Positions 1 through 6,995 are shown, numbered from the stretch's first letter. The stretch: 8,948 bases of DNA from Candidatus Omnitrophota bacterium (GCA_029567025.1 JAKQLT010000115.1:1-8948), one strand, 5' to 3'. Numbers and translations: made by a program. The notes: generated by a model not told the origin, from the letters alone.

Positions 1-1023
1 TATTTCCGCTGTTTCTTTATCCCGGACTTCTCCGACCATCATCACGTCGGGATCATGACGCAGCATCGATCGAAGCCCTTCTGCAAAACTTAAACCGATC
101 TTGGGATTCACTTGAATTTGCGTGATGCCATTTATTTGATATTCAATAGGATCTTCTATCGTAATAATTTTCTTTTCTTTCAAATGAAGGCGCGTCAGAC
201 AAGAATAAAGCGTTGTTGTTTTTCCGCTTCCCGTCGGACCTGTCAAAAAAATAATGCCGTATGGCTTCTCGATCAGCCTATTTAAAATATTTTTTTCTTC
301 TTCACTAAAACCTAACATATCGAGTGATACTAACGCTGTCCTATTAAGAATTCTCAAAACAACACTTTCTCCTAAAGGCGTCGGCAAAAAAGACGCGCGC
401 ACATCTAAATGAACATCTTCTATTTTTATTTGAAATCGGCCATCTTGTGGCATCCGTCTTTCAGCAATATTCAAATGACATAAAATTTTGACCCGTGAAA
501 TAATCTCATCTTTGAAATATTTAATATCCCGTGGCGCTTGAGCGTCATATAAGACACCATCCACGCGATAACGAATAGATAAAAAATTTTCAAAAGGTTC
601 AATATGAATATCCGTAGCGCGATTGTGATACGCTTGAGATAACATTTGATTTAGAAATTTACTAATCGAGGCCTCGGTTTGTTTTTCGTCCATGATAGAA
701 ATGTCTTTTGAAAGATCTACTCCTTTCGAAGAATCATTCATCATTTTCTCAATTGTATCAGCGCCAAAACCATAATAATGAGTGATGGCGGGTTTTATTT
801 CTTGTTCATCCACTAAAATTGTTTTTAGAATACCGGAGAAAACAATGCCAATTTCATCTAAAATTTCCACATCTAAAACGCGGGCCGATGCAATAGTCAA
901 AATATTATTTTCCATTGCAACAGGCAAAATTTGATAATACAAAGCTATCTGCGCTGGAATTTTTTTAATAATTTCTTCTGAAATCTCCAACTTTTTTAAT
1001 GATATTAGCTGTTTATTTGTCAT
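1..1023 (-). CDS. GspE/PilB-family secretion or pilus assembly ATPase (3' end outside window)
   Basis: These are the first 341 residues of a cytoplasmic hexameric ATPase that powers type II secretion or type IV pilus assembly; the C-terminal part lies beyond base 1. I see an N-terminal MshEN/T2SSE_N-like region (about residues 12-85, ISEEIIKKIP onward), a linker, and the ATPase core: RATDIHIEP (134-142), RYRVDGVLYD (151-160), ERRMPQDGRF (188-197), Walker A GPTGSGKTTT (262-271), Asp box TIEDPIEY (288-295) and the Walker B region DPDVMMVGEVRD (324-335). Family members are usually about 550-570 residues, so roughly 200 are missing, including any tetracysteine zinc motif. The N terminus is short, with little before the N2-type domain. 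ATG at 1021-1023 is the first ATG in the open frame, which extends upstream to 1095; TTG at 1057-1059 is an alternative. The Shine-Dalgarno is weak (TTAAAGAT). The sequence does not separate GspE from PilB. Confidence 0.93.
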   Translation of the reverse strand, partial: MTNKQLISLKKLEISEEIIKKIPAQIALYYQILPVAMENNILTIASARVLDVEILDEIGIVFSGILKTILVDEQEIKPAITHYYGFGADTIEKMMNDSSKGVDLSKDISIMDEKQTEASISKFLNQMLSQAYHNRATDIHIEPFENFLSIRYRVDGVLYDAQAPRDIKYFKDEIISRVKILCHLNIAERRMPQDGRFQIKIEDVHLDVRASFLPTPLGESVVLRILNRTALVSLDMLGFSEEEKNILNRLIEKPYGIIFLTGPTGSGKTTTLYSCLTRLHLKEKKIITIEDPIEYQINGITQIQVNPKIGLSFAEGLRSMLRHDPDVMMVGEVRDKETAEI

Positions 1024-1029
1024 ATCTTT

Positions 1030-1059
1030 AATATAATTTGATTTTTCATCAAATATCAA
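1030..1059 (-). promoter_or_regulatory. Candidate promoter giving a near-leaderless ATPase transcript
   Basis: On the minus strand TTGATA (1059-1054) and TATATT (1035-1030) are separated by 18 bases, a fair sigma-70 type match. The -10 box ends six bases before the ATG at 1023, so transcription would start at or beside the start codon. That would agree with the weak ribosome binding site, but AT-rich sequence produces such matches by chance. It lies downstream of the terminator at 1066-1106 and would escape it. Confidence 0.35.
1036..1054 (-). promoter_or_regulatory. Operator-like inverted repeat between -35 and -10
   Basis: ATTTGAT and ATCAAAT are perfect 7-base inverted arms around the spacer GAAAA. 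The element fills the interval between the candidate -35 and -10 boxes of the ATPase gene, where a repressor would typically bind. The arms resemble FNR-type half sites (TTGAT/ATCAA), but the spacer is five bases rather than the four of the FNR consensus, so I do not assign a regulator. It could also be a small RNA hairpin or chance. Confidence 0.35.
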
Positions 1060-1065
1060 GACAAT

Positions 1066-1106
1066 AAAAAACCCCCAACAGAATCTGTAAAGATTCTACT
1101 TGAGGG
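1066..1106 (-). terminator. Strong intrinsic terminator between tRNA-Ala and the ATPase gene
   Basis: On the minus strand two 7-base stems are stacked: CCCTCAA with TTGGGGG (one G-U pair), and AGAATCT with AGATTCT, separated by a small internal loop and closed by the four-base loop TTAC. Six T residues (1071-1066) follow at once, the standard layout of a Rho-independent terminator. It would end transcripts from the tRNA or from the promoter at 1121-1149. It lies 42 bases before the ATPase start codon, so it could also act as an attenuator in that gene's leader. Confidence 0.82.
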
Positions 1107-1120
1107 ATGAACTTAATTAA

Positions 1121-1149
1121 AATATACCTGATTTTTTAAAATATGACAA
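1121..1149 (-). promoter_or_regulatory. Candidate promoter upstream of terminator and ATPase gene
   Basis: Minus-strand TTGTCA (1149-1144) and TATATT (1126-1121) are separated by exactly 17 bases; each box differs from the sigma-70 consensus at one position. The expected start, near 1114, is only a few bases before the terminator hairpin at 1106-1066. The transcript would be either a very short terminated RNA or, on readthrough, an mRNA with a leader of about 90 bases for the ATPase gene. It lies just after the 3' end of tRNA-Ala. Confidence 0.45.
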
Positions 1150-1176
1150 ATAAAAATTCTTTTCTAAAAAAATATT

Positions 1177-1252
1177 TGGTGGATCGGATGGGAGTCGAAC
1201 CCACGGCCTCCTCGTTGCGAACGAGGCGCTCTCCCAACTGAGCTACCGACCC
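1177..1252 (-). tRNA. tRNA-Ala (anticodon CGC), CCA encoded
   Basis: The 76-base cloverleaf reads on the minus strand from 1252 to 1177. The acceptor arms are GGGTCGG and CCGATCC, followed by discriminator A and a genome-encoded CCA (1179-1177). The D arm is GCTC/GAGC, the anticodon stem CCTCG/CGAGG with loop TTCGCAA giving anticodon CGC (codon GCG), and the T arm GTGGG-TTCGACT-CCCAT. The third acceptor pair is G3-T70, the G3:U70 wobble that is the main identity element for alanyl-tRNA synthetase, which confirms alanine. A strong terminator follows about 70 bases downstream. A partial duplicate of its 5' end lies upstream at 1361-1387. Confidence 0.97.
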
Positions 1253-1341
1253 ACAAAAAATAGCATCAATGTCGCGCACTTCAAAAAAATCTTTCTCCCT
1301 ACCCTGACCATCCTTTTTAACATTTTTTAAGGAAGTCAAGA

Positions 1342-1362
1342 TCCCGATGCTACGCTTCGGGA
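1342..1362. repeat. 21-base palindrome joined to a tRNA fragment
   Basis: TCCCGA and TCGGGA form perfect outer arms. Inside them GC pairs with GC around the loop TAC, with one T-T mismatch. On the minus strand it begins exactly where the tRNA-like fragment (1361-1387) stops matching the intact tRNA, so it replaces the D loop and everything after it. No T-run follows, so it is not a normal terminator. It may be a copy of a dispersed palindromic repeat, which one window cannot show. Confidence 0.6.
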
Positions 1363-1387
1363 CTGAACTACCGACCCCAAAAAAATA
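1361..1387 (-). repeat. Truncated duplicate of tRNA-Ala 5' end and leader
   Basis: This 27-base stretch aligns without gaps to 1236-1262 at a constant offset of 125 bases, with 23 identities. It covers the first 17 bases of the tRNA (acceptor 5' arm GGGTCGG, then TAGTTCAGT, most of the D stem and the start of the D loop) plus the ten bases upstream, including the T-rich leader. The rest of a tRNA is absent; a palindrome follows instead. It cannot fold into a functional tRNA and is best read as a remnant or a target duplication. Confidence 0.75.
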
Positions 1388-1398
1388 AACTAATGAAA

Positions 1399-1425
1399 AT
1401 TATCCTAATGTTGCTCCTCTGTCAA
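1399..1425 (-). promoter_or_regulatory. Candidate promoter of the tRNA-Ala unit
   Basis: A perfect -35 box TTGACA (1425-1420) is followed after 15 bases by GATAAT (1404-1399), a five-of-six -10 match with a spacer shorter than the ideal 17. A weaker TAATTT lies at the 17-base spacing. Transcription would begin near 1390, a few bases before the tRNA fragment, and would run through to the intact tRNA-Ala. The spot is what one expects for an original tRNA promoter, but the spacing lowers my confidence. Confidence 0.4.
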
Positions 1426-1476
1426 TAAAATTCTTTTCCCAGCGCTCCTTAAGTCAATTAAAAAAATGCAATCATT

Positions 1477-1698
1477 TTAAAGAATCCCGCGATAAGCCTC
1501 GTTTCCCCCATTAACCGCTTTTAAAAAAGCCGGAAACACGCGCGAAGGCACAACCATTTCCGTTACCTTTTGATGCGTCACATCTTCAAAAATCATCGTC
1601 ATTCCCCGTCGGCCATCATCATCCGTATAATGCTTGACATAAATGCTAAAATGCGAACCTAAATAATCCCATTCAATTAAATCATTTATTTTAGCCAT
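1477..1698 (-). CDS. Small protein of unknown function (73 residues), possibly PUR/PC4-like
   Basis: I do not recognise this gene with confidence. ATG at 1696-1698 is preferred because AAAGGA lies seven bases upstream; the TTG two codons earlier (1702-1704) would sit almost on top of that site. The protein is soluble, with no signal peptide or membrane segment. The order suggests three beta strands (FSIYVKHY, RGMTMIFED, KVTEMVVP), then a helix (SRVFPAFLKAV). Strand-strand-strand-helix is the repeat seen in PUR-alpha and PC4-like nucleic-acid-binding proteins, so a nucleic-acid-binding role is possible, but this is inference from predicted shape. It follows the spermidine-synthase-like gene by 45 bases with no terminator between, so it probably shares that transcript. 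I see no clear intrinsic terminator after it. Confidence 0.72.
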   Translation of the reverse strand: MAKINDLIEWDYLGSHFSIYVKHYTDDDGRRGMTMIFEDVTHQKVTEMVVPSRVFPAFLKAVNGGNEAYRGIL

Positions 1699-1743
1699 AC
1701 CCAATTCCTTTCATCCCAACATTTCTTTTAAAATATCCCTGAC

Positions 1744-3927
1744 TTATTTCTTAAATAAATTAAATTCTTTTAATTCCTTTAATTGACGCGAATAATCCAA
1801 ATAAGGAATGATCGTGGAATAATGATCTGTCCAAATCCTGACAGCTCTCGCTGATTCTTTTGAAACTTCTTGCCACTTTAGATCATTGATCAAATGACGA
1901 TAACTCTCTTTATCCCAAGTAACCGCGACCCAATTCGACGGGAAATGAGCGCCTTTTTTTTCTTTATCATTCTTATAACACACCTGGCCGTCCAAAGAAA
2001 AAGCTGTCGCAAATAAAGCCTTATGGGCATTAATATAACGATTAGACACATGAAATAAAACAATTCCATTATCGCGAATAACCGTACGATAAAGCTCAAG
2101 CGCTTCTTTGGTTAATAAATGAACCGGAATAGCATCACCGCTAAACGCATCTAAAATAAGAAGATCATATTTATTTTTTGCTGTTTTCCCTAAAGATAAT
2201 CTTCCGTCTCCAATGACATAACTAATTTTCCCGGAAGAGCGATTAAGAAAACTAAAATATTTCTTAGCCATAAGGATCACGTCCTTGTCCAATTCAAAAA
2301 AATCGACTGCCTGCGAACCATTTAAATAAGCCGCTATCGTACCCGTGCCAACGCCTAAGGCGCCTATTGCTTTAAAATTAAAAACATCCGACGTCAACAC
2401 TTCTCCCACAGGAGATTTTAACGAATAATATGTTAACGGAATTGGTTTTTTTGCTTCATCTAAATATTGCGCGCCATGAATCGTTGTCCCATGCAAAAGC
2501 CATCTAACCCCAAAAGAATCTAAAACGCTTAATGTCCCATAATAATTACGCGACTCATAAACATTTTCTTCGGCTGACCAATGATTTTTGATAATAGGCT
2601 CTAAAGAAATTATCACGACCAAGCTTAAGATAAAATTTAAATAATATTTTCTCAATTTTGAAAAAATAATAACAAAAAGCACAAGCAAAGAACCTATTGA
2701 AAAAATATCATTTTTCGGAAATAAAACAGGCCAAGAAATCAAAAAAGAAATAAGAAAAAGAATATAAATCATATACCAGGCCTTTCCTTTTGTCCTTTGC
2801 TCCATTAAAAGGCCAATACTTATTAAAAGAAAACCTCCGAAATATTCTAAAAATGCCGTTGTTACCAAAGGAAGAATCCAAGAAACAATAACGCCGCCTA
2901 AAAATCCGCCAAAAGAAATAATAAAATAATATCGCGGAAGCTCATCAATATCTTCTGGTTTATGTTGATAAAGTTTGCGTTGGGCCAATAAACACATAAG
3001 AAACGTGAAGCATAGCATGAGCATTAAACTCACTAAAACAGGAAATATTTTCGCGTTCATTAAAAAATAAAACACAACGCCAAAACCAATAATAAAATGA
3101 CTTTTTGTCTCAATCCACAACGGGGAATACGGACGGCTCTTAAAATTAAGGACAAAAGACAATAAATAGATCGCTAACGGAATAACCCACAAAAGCGGCA
3201 CAGGAGCAATTTCGGCTGTCATAATATTGGTGGCTGATAAAAACATAACAACACCAGAAGCGCCGTATAAAAGCCATAACAACATTTTTTTTGAATCTGT
3301 AGGCGTTCTTATTAGCTTCTGTTTTTCTTCTAAAGGCACGGAAATCATTTTGACAGCGGCCAGCTGTAAAAGAATCAGAATAATATATAGCCCGCGCCAG
3401 ATATATTGTTGAAGATGAAGATCAAAAAACAGCTCAAAATAAAAAGGATAAGATAGTAAAGCAAGAAACGATCCTAAATTAGAAACAGCAAATAACGCGT
3501 AAGGATTATCTTTTTCTTTTAAATCCGACGAAGCTAACCAGGATTGATAAAGAACGCTTGATGTTGAAAGAACAAAAAATACTAAACCAATCGTCGCGAA
3601 CAATTGCCAAAAAACATCAAAAACAAAAGGAATGTTTTGAGGAACATATTGTGCAGGCAATAATCGCCCGGGGAAAGACAACAGCGGAAGCAAAATAAGA
3701 ATCATATGATAATAGCGATACCGCCTGATTCCTATATTTTCTAAAACAAAACATGAATATTGATATCCAGCTAAAAGACAGGCCTGAAAAAAAACAAGAC
3801 AAGCGCCCCAAACTAAATAACTTCCGCCAAAATGAGGCAAAAAGGTCTTCCCGACGATAAGTTCTATTTGAAATAATAAGAAGGCGGATAAAAAAACAAT
3901 TGTCCTCAAAAGCCCTATAGGCCGCAT
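1744..3927 (-). CDS. Membrane protein fused to a spermidine-synthase-like domain
   Basis: The 727-residue protein has two parts. Residues 1 to about 445 are a polytopic membrane region with many hydrophobic segments (for example near 8-26, 37-58, 105-125, 213-232, 243-261, 277-315, 335-355, 385-402). Residues 455-727 are a SAM-type Rossmann domain of the SpeE family: YYGTLSVLD (462-470), HGTTIHGAQ (479-487), glycine loop GVGTGT (525-530), acidic ELD (545-547), GDGR (573-576), DAFSGDAIP (593-601), HVSN (626-629) and TDHYS (700-704). This matches the group often annotated as fused MFS/spermidine synthase. True SpeE has a DSTDP-type catalytic motif; here it is DAFSGD, with the second acid displaced, so polyamine synthesis is doubtful. 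AGGAG eight bases before the ATG supports the start. It begins 17 bases after the MFS gene, so the two are co-transcribed. Confidence 0.88.
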   Translation of the reverse strand: MRPIGLLRTIVFLSAFLLFQIELIVGKTFLPHFGGSYLVWGACLVFFQACLLAGYQYSCFVLENIGIRRYRYYHMILILLPLLSFPGRLLPAQYVPQNIPFVFDVFWQLFATIGLVFFVLSTSSVLYQSWLASSDLKEKDNPYALFAVSNLGSFLALLSYPFYFELFFDLHLQQYIWRGLYIILILLQLAAVKMISVPLEEKQKLIRTPTDSKKMLLWLLYGASGVVMFLSATNIMTAEIAPVPLLWVIPLAIYLLSFVLNFKSRPYSPLWIETKSHFIIGFGVVFYFLMNAKIFPVLVSLMLMLCFTFLMCLLAQRKLYQHKPEDIDELPRYYFIISFGGFLGGVIVSWILPLVTTAFLEYFGGFLLISIGLLMEQRTKGKAWYMIYILFLISFLISWPVLFPKNDIFSIGSLLVLFVIIFSKLRKYYLNFILSLVVIISLEPIIKNHWSAEENVYESRNYYGTLSVLDSFGVRWLLHGTTIHGAQYLDEAKKPIPLTYYSLKSPVGEVLTSDVFNFKAIGALGVGTGTIAAYLNGSQAVDFFELDKDVILMAKKYFSFLNRSSGKISYVIGDGRLSLGKTAKNKYDLLILDAFSGDAIPVHLLTKEALELYRTVIRDNGIVLFHVSNRYINAHKALFATAFSLDGQVCYKNDKEKKGAHFPSNWVAVTWDKESYRHLINDLKWQEVSKESARAVRIWTDHYSTIIPYLDYSRQLKELKEFNLFKK

Positions 3928-3944
3928 ATCATTTTCTCCTTAAC

Positions 3945-5240
3945 TTATCTAATCGGCGGCAAAATACCTTTTTCTATATAAACAGGACGAATTTTTTCCC
4001 GAAGCCGTGGTAAATTCTTTAAAAAAATAACCGCTCCCAGAAAACACAAAACACCGCATAATAACAAAGCATACGGGGCTCCTATCTTATTCGCCAATCC
4101 TCCGGCAAATAAACTTCCTAACGGCGCCATGCCTAAAAAAGATACCGTATAAAGACTCATAATCCGCCCGCGTTTATCTTCATCCACGATTGTTTGAAGA
4201 ATGGTATTACTCGCCGCCATCTGCACCATGACGGCAAAACCCACAAGGCCTAAAATCATCATAGAAAACCACAAAATTGTCGATAAAGAAAAAAAAGCAA
4301 TCCCGATTCCAAAGAAAACAGATGCTACTCCAATCATTTTCACTAATCCCAAAACACTTTTACGTCCCGCTAAATAAATCGACGCAATAAGCGCGCCAAC
4401 CGCGGGCATAGACAATAAAAATCCTAATGTCTTCGGTCCGCCGTGAAAAACTTCTTTTGCGAAAACAGGCATGAGAACTTGAGACGGCGCGGTCATAAAA
4501 CTGACGAGTCCTGAAAGTAATAAAATATAACGAATAGGAATAAAACGAAACGCGTAAATAAATCCTTCTTTAAGATCATCCCAAATATGATTTTTAGACA
4601 CCCCATTCACCTTAGGTGTAATCCGCATCACTAATAAAGAAAAAATGACCGCTAAATAACTCAAAGTATTTAAAACAAAACAGGCCCCCTCACCGATTAA
4701 AGAAATGACTATTCCGCCGATAGATGGGCCAATAAGACGCGCCGCGTTAAACATCGAAGAATTAAGCGCAATCGCATTGCCTAAATCATCCTTATTCTCT
4801 ATCATTTGAATAATAAAGGCATGGCGAATCGGAATCTCAAAAGAAACCACCATTCCTAAAAAGAAACTTAAAACTAAAATATGCCAAATTTGAATCGTAT
4901 GCGTTAACACAAGGATAGAGACTATCAATGTCTGAAGCATTTCTAACGATTGAGCCATAATTAAAATATGGTGGCGATTATATCTGTCTGAAATAACACC
5001 CGCAAACGGCGTTAAAAAAAGTGTTGGAATCTGGCCTAAAAAAGCCGTAACGCCTAACAACAACGAAGAGCCCGTCAAGCGATACACCAGCCAGCTCATC
5101 GCAAGCTGTTGCATCCATGTCCCGACCAAAGAAATTATTTGGCCGCTAAAAAACAAACGATAGTTACGCGAGGAAAGGGCGCGAAAAATAAATTTAATAT
5201 CAAATTGAGCGCTGTTAAGCTGAGAATGATTTAACGCCAT
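3945..5240 (-). CDS. MFS transporter, EntS/MFS_3-like exporter
   Basis: This is a 12-segment major facilitator of the MFS_3 (enterobactin-exporter EntS-like) type, expected to export a small molecule across the inner membrane using the proton gradient. The typical opening NYRLFFSGQIISLVGTWMQQ spans about residues 26-45, and the family's motif A, GVISDRYNRH, is at 81-90 between segments 2 and 3. A cytoplasmic central loop (DDLKEGFIYAF) and a second-half motif near DKRGRIMSLY follow. I chose ATG 5238-5240 (431 residues) because AAGGT lies about ten bases upstream and the usual MFS_3 N terminus follows. The frame stays open to a TTG at 5277-5279 that has no ribosome binding site. The substrate cannot be read from sequence. 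It lies between sulP and the spermidine-synthase-like gene in one apparent operon. Confidence 0.9.
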   Translation of the reverse strand: MALNHSQLNSAQFDIKFIFRALSSRNYRLFFSGQIISLVGTWMQQLAMSWLVYRLTGSSLLLGVTAFLGQIPTLFLTPFAGVISDRYNRHHILIMAQSLEMLQTLIVSILVLTHTIQIWHILVLSFFLGMVVSFEIPIRHAFIIQMIENKDDLGNAIALNSSMFNAARLIGPSIGGIVISLIGEGACFVLNTLSYLAVIFSLLVMRITPKVNGVSKNHIWDDLKEGFIYAFRFIPIRYILLLSGLVSFMTAPSQVLMPVFAKEVFHGGPKTLGFLLSMPAVGALIASIYLAGRKSVLGLVKMIGVASVFFGIGIAFFSLSTILWFSMMILGLVGFAVMVQMAASNTILQTIVDEDKRGRIMSLYTVSFLGMAPLGSLFAGGLANKIGAPYALLLCGVLCFLGAVIFLKNLPRLREKIRPVYIEKGILPPIR

Positions 5241-5316
5241 AATGATTGTTACCTTAACATAAAAAACGTTCACAGGCAAAAGCCAAACAATATTCTTCGT
5301 TAAGAATCTTACTGAT

Positions 5317-6972
5317 TTAAATTTCTTTTTCTAATAATTGATTCGCGCGAGCAATAGCTTGTTTCATATTTGAGAAAACATTATCTTCCCCTATTAATTC
5401 ATACAAATTCGTTTTTACGATCTCATTCAGTGGCTGGACATGAAGTCCTGTAACAATCAAATGAATGTGTCTCTTTTGACATTTTTCATAAAAACGTTGT
5501 AAAGCGCGCAAGCCCGTTGAATCAATTAAAGGCACATCACAAAATCGTAAAATCCGGACCTTTGATTTATCACTTACTTGACGGTCAATCTCATCAAAAC
5601 GGTTGACCGCACCAAAAAATAACGGTCCGTGAATCTCATAAACCTGAACCCCGGCAGGAACAGAAATTTTTAACAAAGAATTATCGTCCATGCTTTCCGG
5701 TTCTTGAATTTCTTTCATAATCAATTTTATACTTGTCGCGTCTGACATACGTTTCATAAAAATAAAAGCGGATAAAATAACGCCAACCTGAATAGCCGCT
5801 GTTAAATCAACAAAAATCGTTATAAAAAAAGTAATTAAAAGAATATATTTCCCCGACTGCGAACGCCTCAAAAGAAAAAGAAAAGAACGCCACTCGCTCA
5901 TATGATAGGCAACGACAACAAGAATACCTGCCAAACAGGCTAATGGGACAAATTTAATCCATGGGCCTAAAAAAAGCATAATAATTAAAATCGTCAGCGC
6001 GTGAATAATCCCTGCAACCGGTGTTCGTCCTCCATTTTTGATATTCGTAACCGTTCGAGCAATCGCTCCCGTCGCTGGCATCCCGCCAAAAAGCGCGGAA
6101 CCGATATTCGCGATTCCTTGTCCCACAAGCTCTGTATTCGAACGATGTTTTCCACCGATCATCCCGTCAGAGACAACCGCGGAAAGAAGCGATTCAATCG
6201 CACCTAAAATAGCAATGGTCAATGCCGGCTGAAAAAGTTCTTGAATCCTTTTCAACCCTACAGAAGGCAAAAAAGGAAACGGTAAAGTATGCGGCAAATC
6301 CCCAAAACGGCTTCCAATAGTTTCAACAGGAAGTTTAAATAAAAGTGTTAACCCCGAAACAATAATCAAAGCAATAAGCGCTCCGGGAATTTTTCTGGAA
6401 ACTTTAGGCCAAATAACAATAATCAGGACCGTCAATAATCCTAAAAAAAACGCGTCCATATTAAACGTCCCTCTGTTCTCAAAAAAGATTCGCCATTTTT
6501 CTAAGAATTCCGGCGGAACATTAGAAACATTTAATCCAAAGAAATCTTTAATCTGAGAAGAAAAAATAATAACAGCGATCCCGCTTGTAAAACCAACAAT
6601 CACCGAATGCGGAATAAATTTTATAATGGTCCCAAAACGGGCTAACCCCATAATCACAAGCATTATCCCAGCCATTAAAGTCGCTAAAACCAAACCATCA
6701 ATTCCGTATTGCTGGACAATGCCATAAACAATCACCACAAAAGCACCCGTCGGCCCACCGATTTGTACACGGCTTCCGCCAAAAACAGAAACCAAAAATC
6801 CAGCGATAATAGCCGTAAACAGGCCTTTATCCGGGGAAACGCCAGAGGCAATCGCAAAGGCAATCGCTAAGGGAATAGCGACAACACCCACAATAACACC
6901 GGCTATCGCATCAGAAATAAATTGTTGTTTAGAATAATTTTTAAGACACGTCAAAAACTTCGGGGCAAACAT
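5317..6972 (-). CDS. SulP family anion transporter with C-terminal STAS domain
   Basis: The 551-residue inner-membrane transporter belongs to the SulP/SLC26 family, which moves sulfate, bicarbonate or dicarboxylates. The membrane core (about 20-410) has the family stretches AIPLAIAFAIASGVSPDKG (32-50), VQIGGPTGAF (69-78), ESLLSAVVSDGMIGGKHRSN (260-279, carrying the conserved glutamate) and GGMPATGAIARTVTNIKNGG (296-315). A STAS domain (about 436-546) follows, with the conserved loop PLIDSTGLRAL (481-491), whose serine is the phosphorylation site in anti-sigma antagonists. Length and order are normal, so it is probably intact. No carbonic anhydrase gene is next to it, so bicarbonate or sulfate cannot be chosen. 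AAAGGA six bases before ATG 6972 fixes the start. The leader holds a terminator hairpin (6996-7025) behind a good promoter. The MFS gene starts 76 bases downstream. Confidence 0.95.
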   Translation of the reverse strand: MFAPKFLTCLKNYSKQQFISDAIAGVIVGVVAIPLAIAFAIASGVSPDKGLFTAIIAGFLVSVFGGSRVQIGGPTGAFVVIVYGIVQQYGIDGLVLATLMAGIMLVIMGLARFGTIIKFIPHSVIVGFTSGIAVIIFSSQIKDFFGLNVSNVPPEFLEKWRIFFENRGTFNMDAFFLGLLTVLIIVIWPKVSRKIPGALIALIIVSGLTLLFKLPVETIGSRFGDLPHTLPFPFLPSVGLKRIQELFQPALTIAILGAIESLLSAVVSDGMIGGKHRSNTELVGQGIANIGSALFGGMPATGAIARTVTNIKNGGRTPVAGIIHALTILIIMLFLGPWIKFVPLACLAGILVVVAYHMSEWRSFLFLLRRSQSGKYILLITFFITIFVDLTAAIQVGVILSAFIFMKRMSDATSIKLIMKEIQEPESMDDNSLLKISVPAGVQVYEIHGPLFFGAVNRFDEIDRQVSDKSKVRILRFCDVPLIDSTGLRALQRFYEKCQKRHIHLIVTGLHVQPLNEIVKTNLYELIGEDNVFSNMKQAIARANQLLEKEI

Positions 6973-6995
6973 ATTTTATCCTTTCTTCTAAAAGT

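Noticed and set aside
1036..1054. FNR-binding site before the ATPase gene
   Set aside because: The half sites fit TTGAT/ATCAA, but the spacer is five bases instead of four; I keep it only as a generic operator-like palindrome.
1136..1339. 67-codon open frame on the minus strand across the tRNA
   Set aside because: It is the translation of tRNA-Ala (the SVAQLGERLVRNEEAVGSTP type of product is a familiar tRNA artefact) and its flanks; the RNA gene explains the sequence fully.
1699..1704. TTG start two codons before the 73-residue protein
   Set aside because: The AAAGGA site would be only about one base from this TTG, but is seven bases from ATG 1698.
3227..3412. Plus-strand 61-codon frame inside the SpeE-like fusion
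   Set aside because: It is opposite a hydrophobic membrane-segment region that is convincingly coding on the other strand.
5241..5279. TTG start that would add 13 residues to the MFS protein
   Set aside because: No ribosome binding site precedes it, while ATG 5240 has AAGGT at a usable distance and gives the normal family N terminus.
5292..5307. Hairpin ATTCTT/AAGAAT between sulP and the MFS gene
   Set aside because: Only six AT-rich pairs and no T-run follow; too weak to call a terminator, so I treat sulP and the MFS gene as one unit.
6001..6232. Two short plus-strand open frames inside sulP
   Set aside because: They are antisense to a clearly coding SulP region, have no recognisable domains and overlap each other in different frames.
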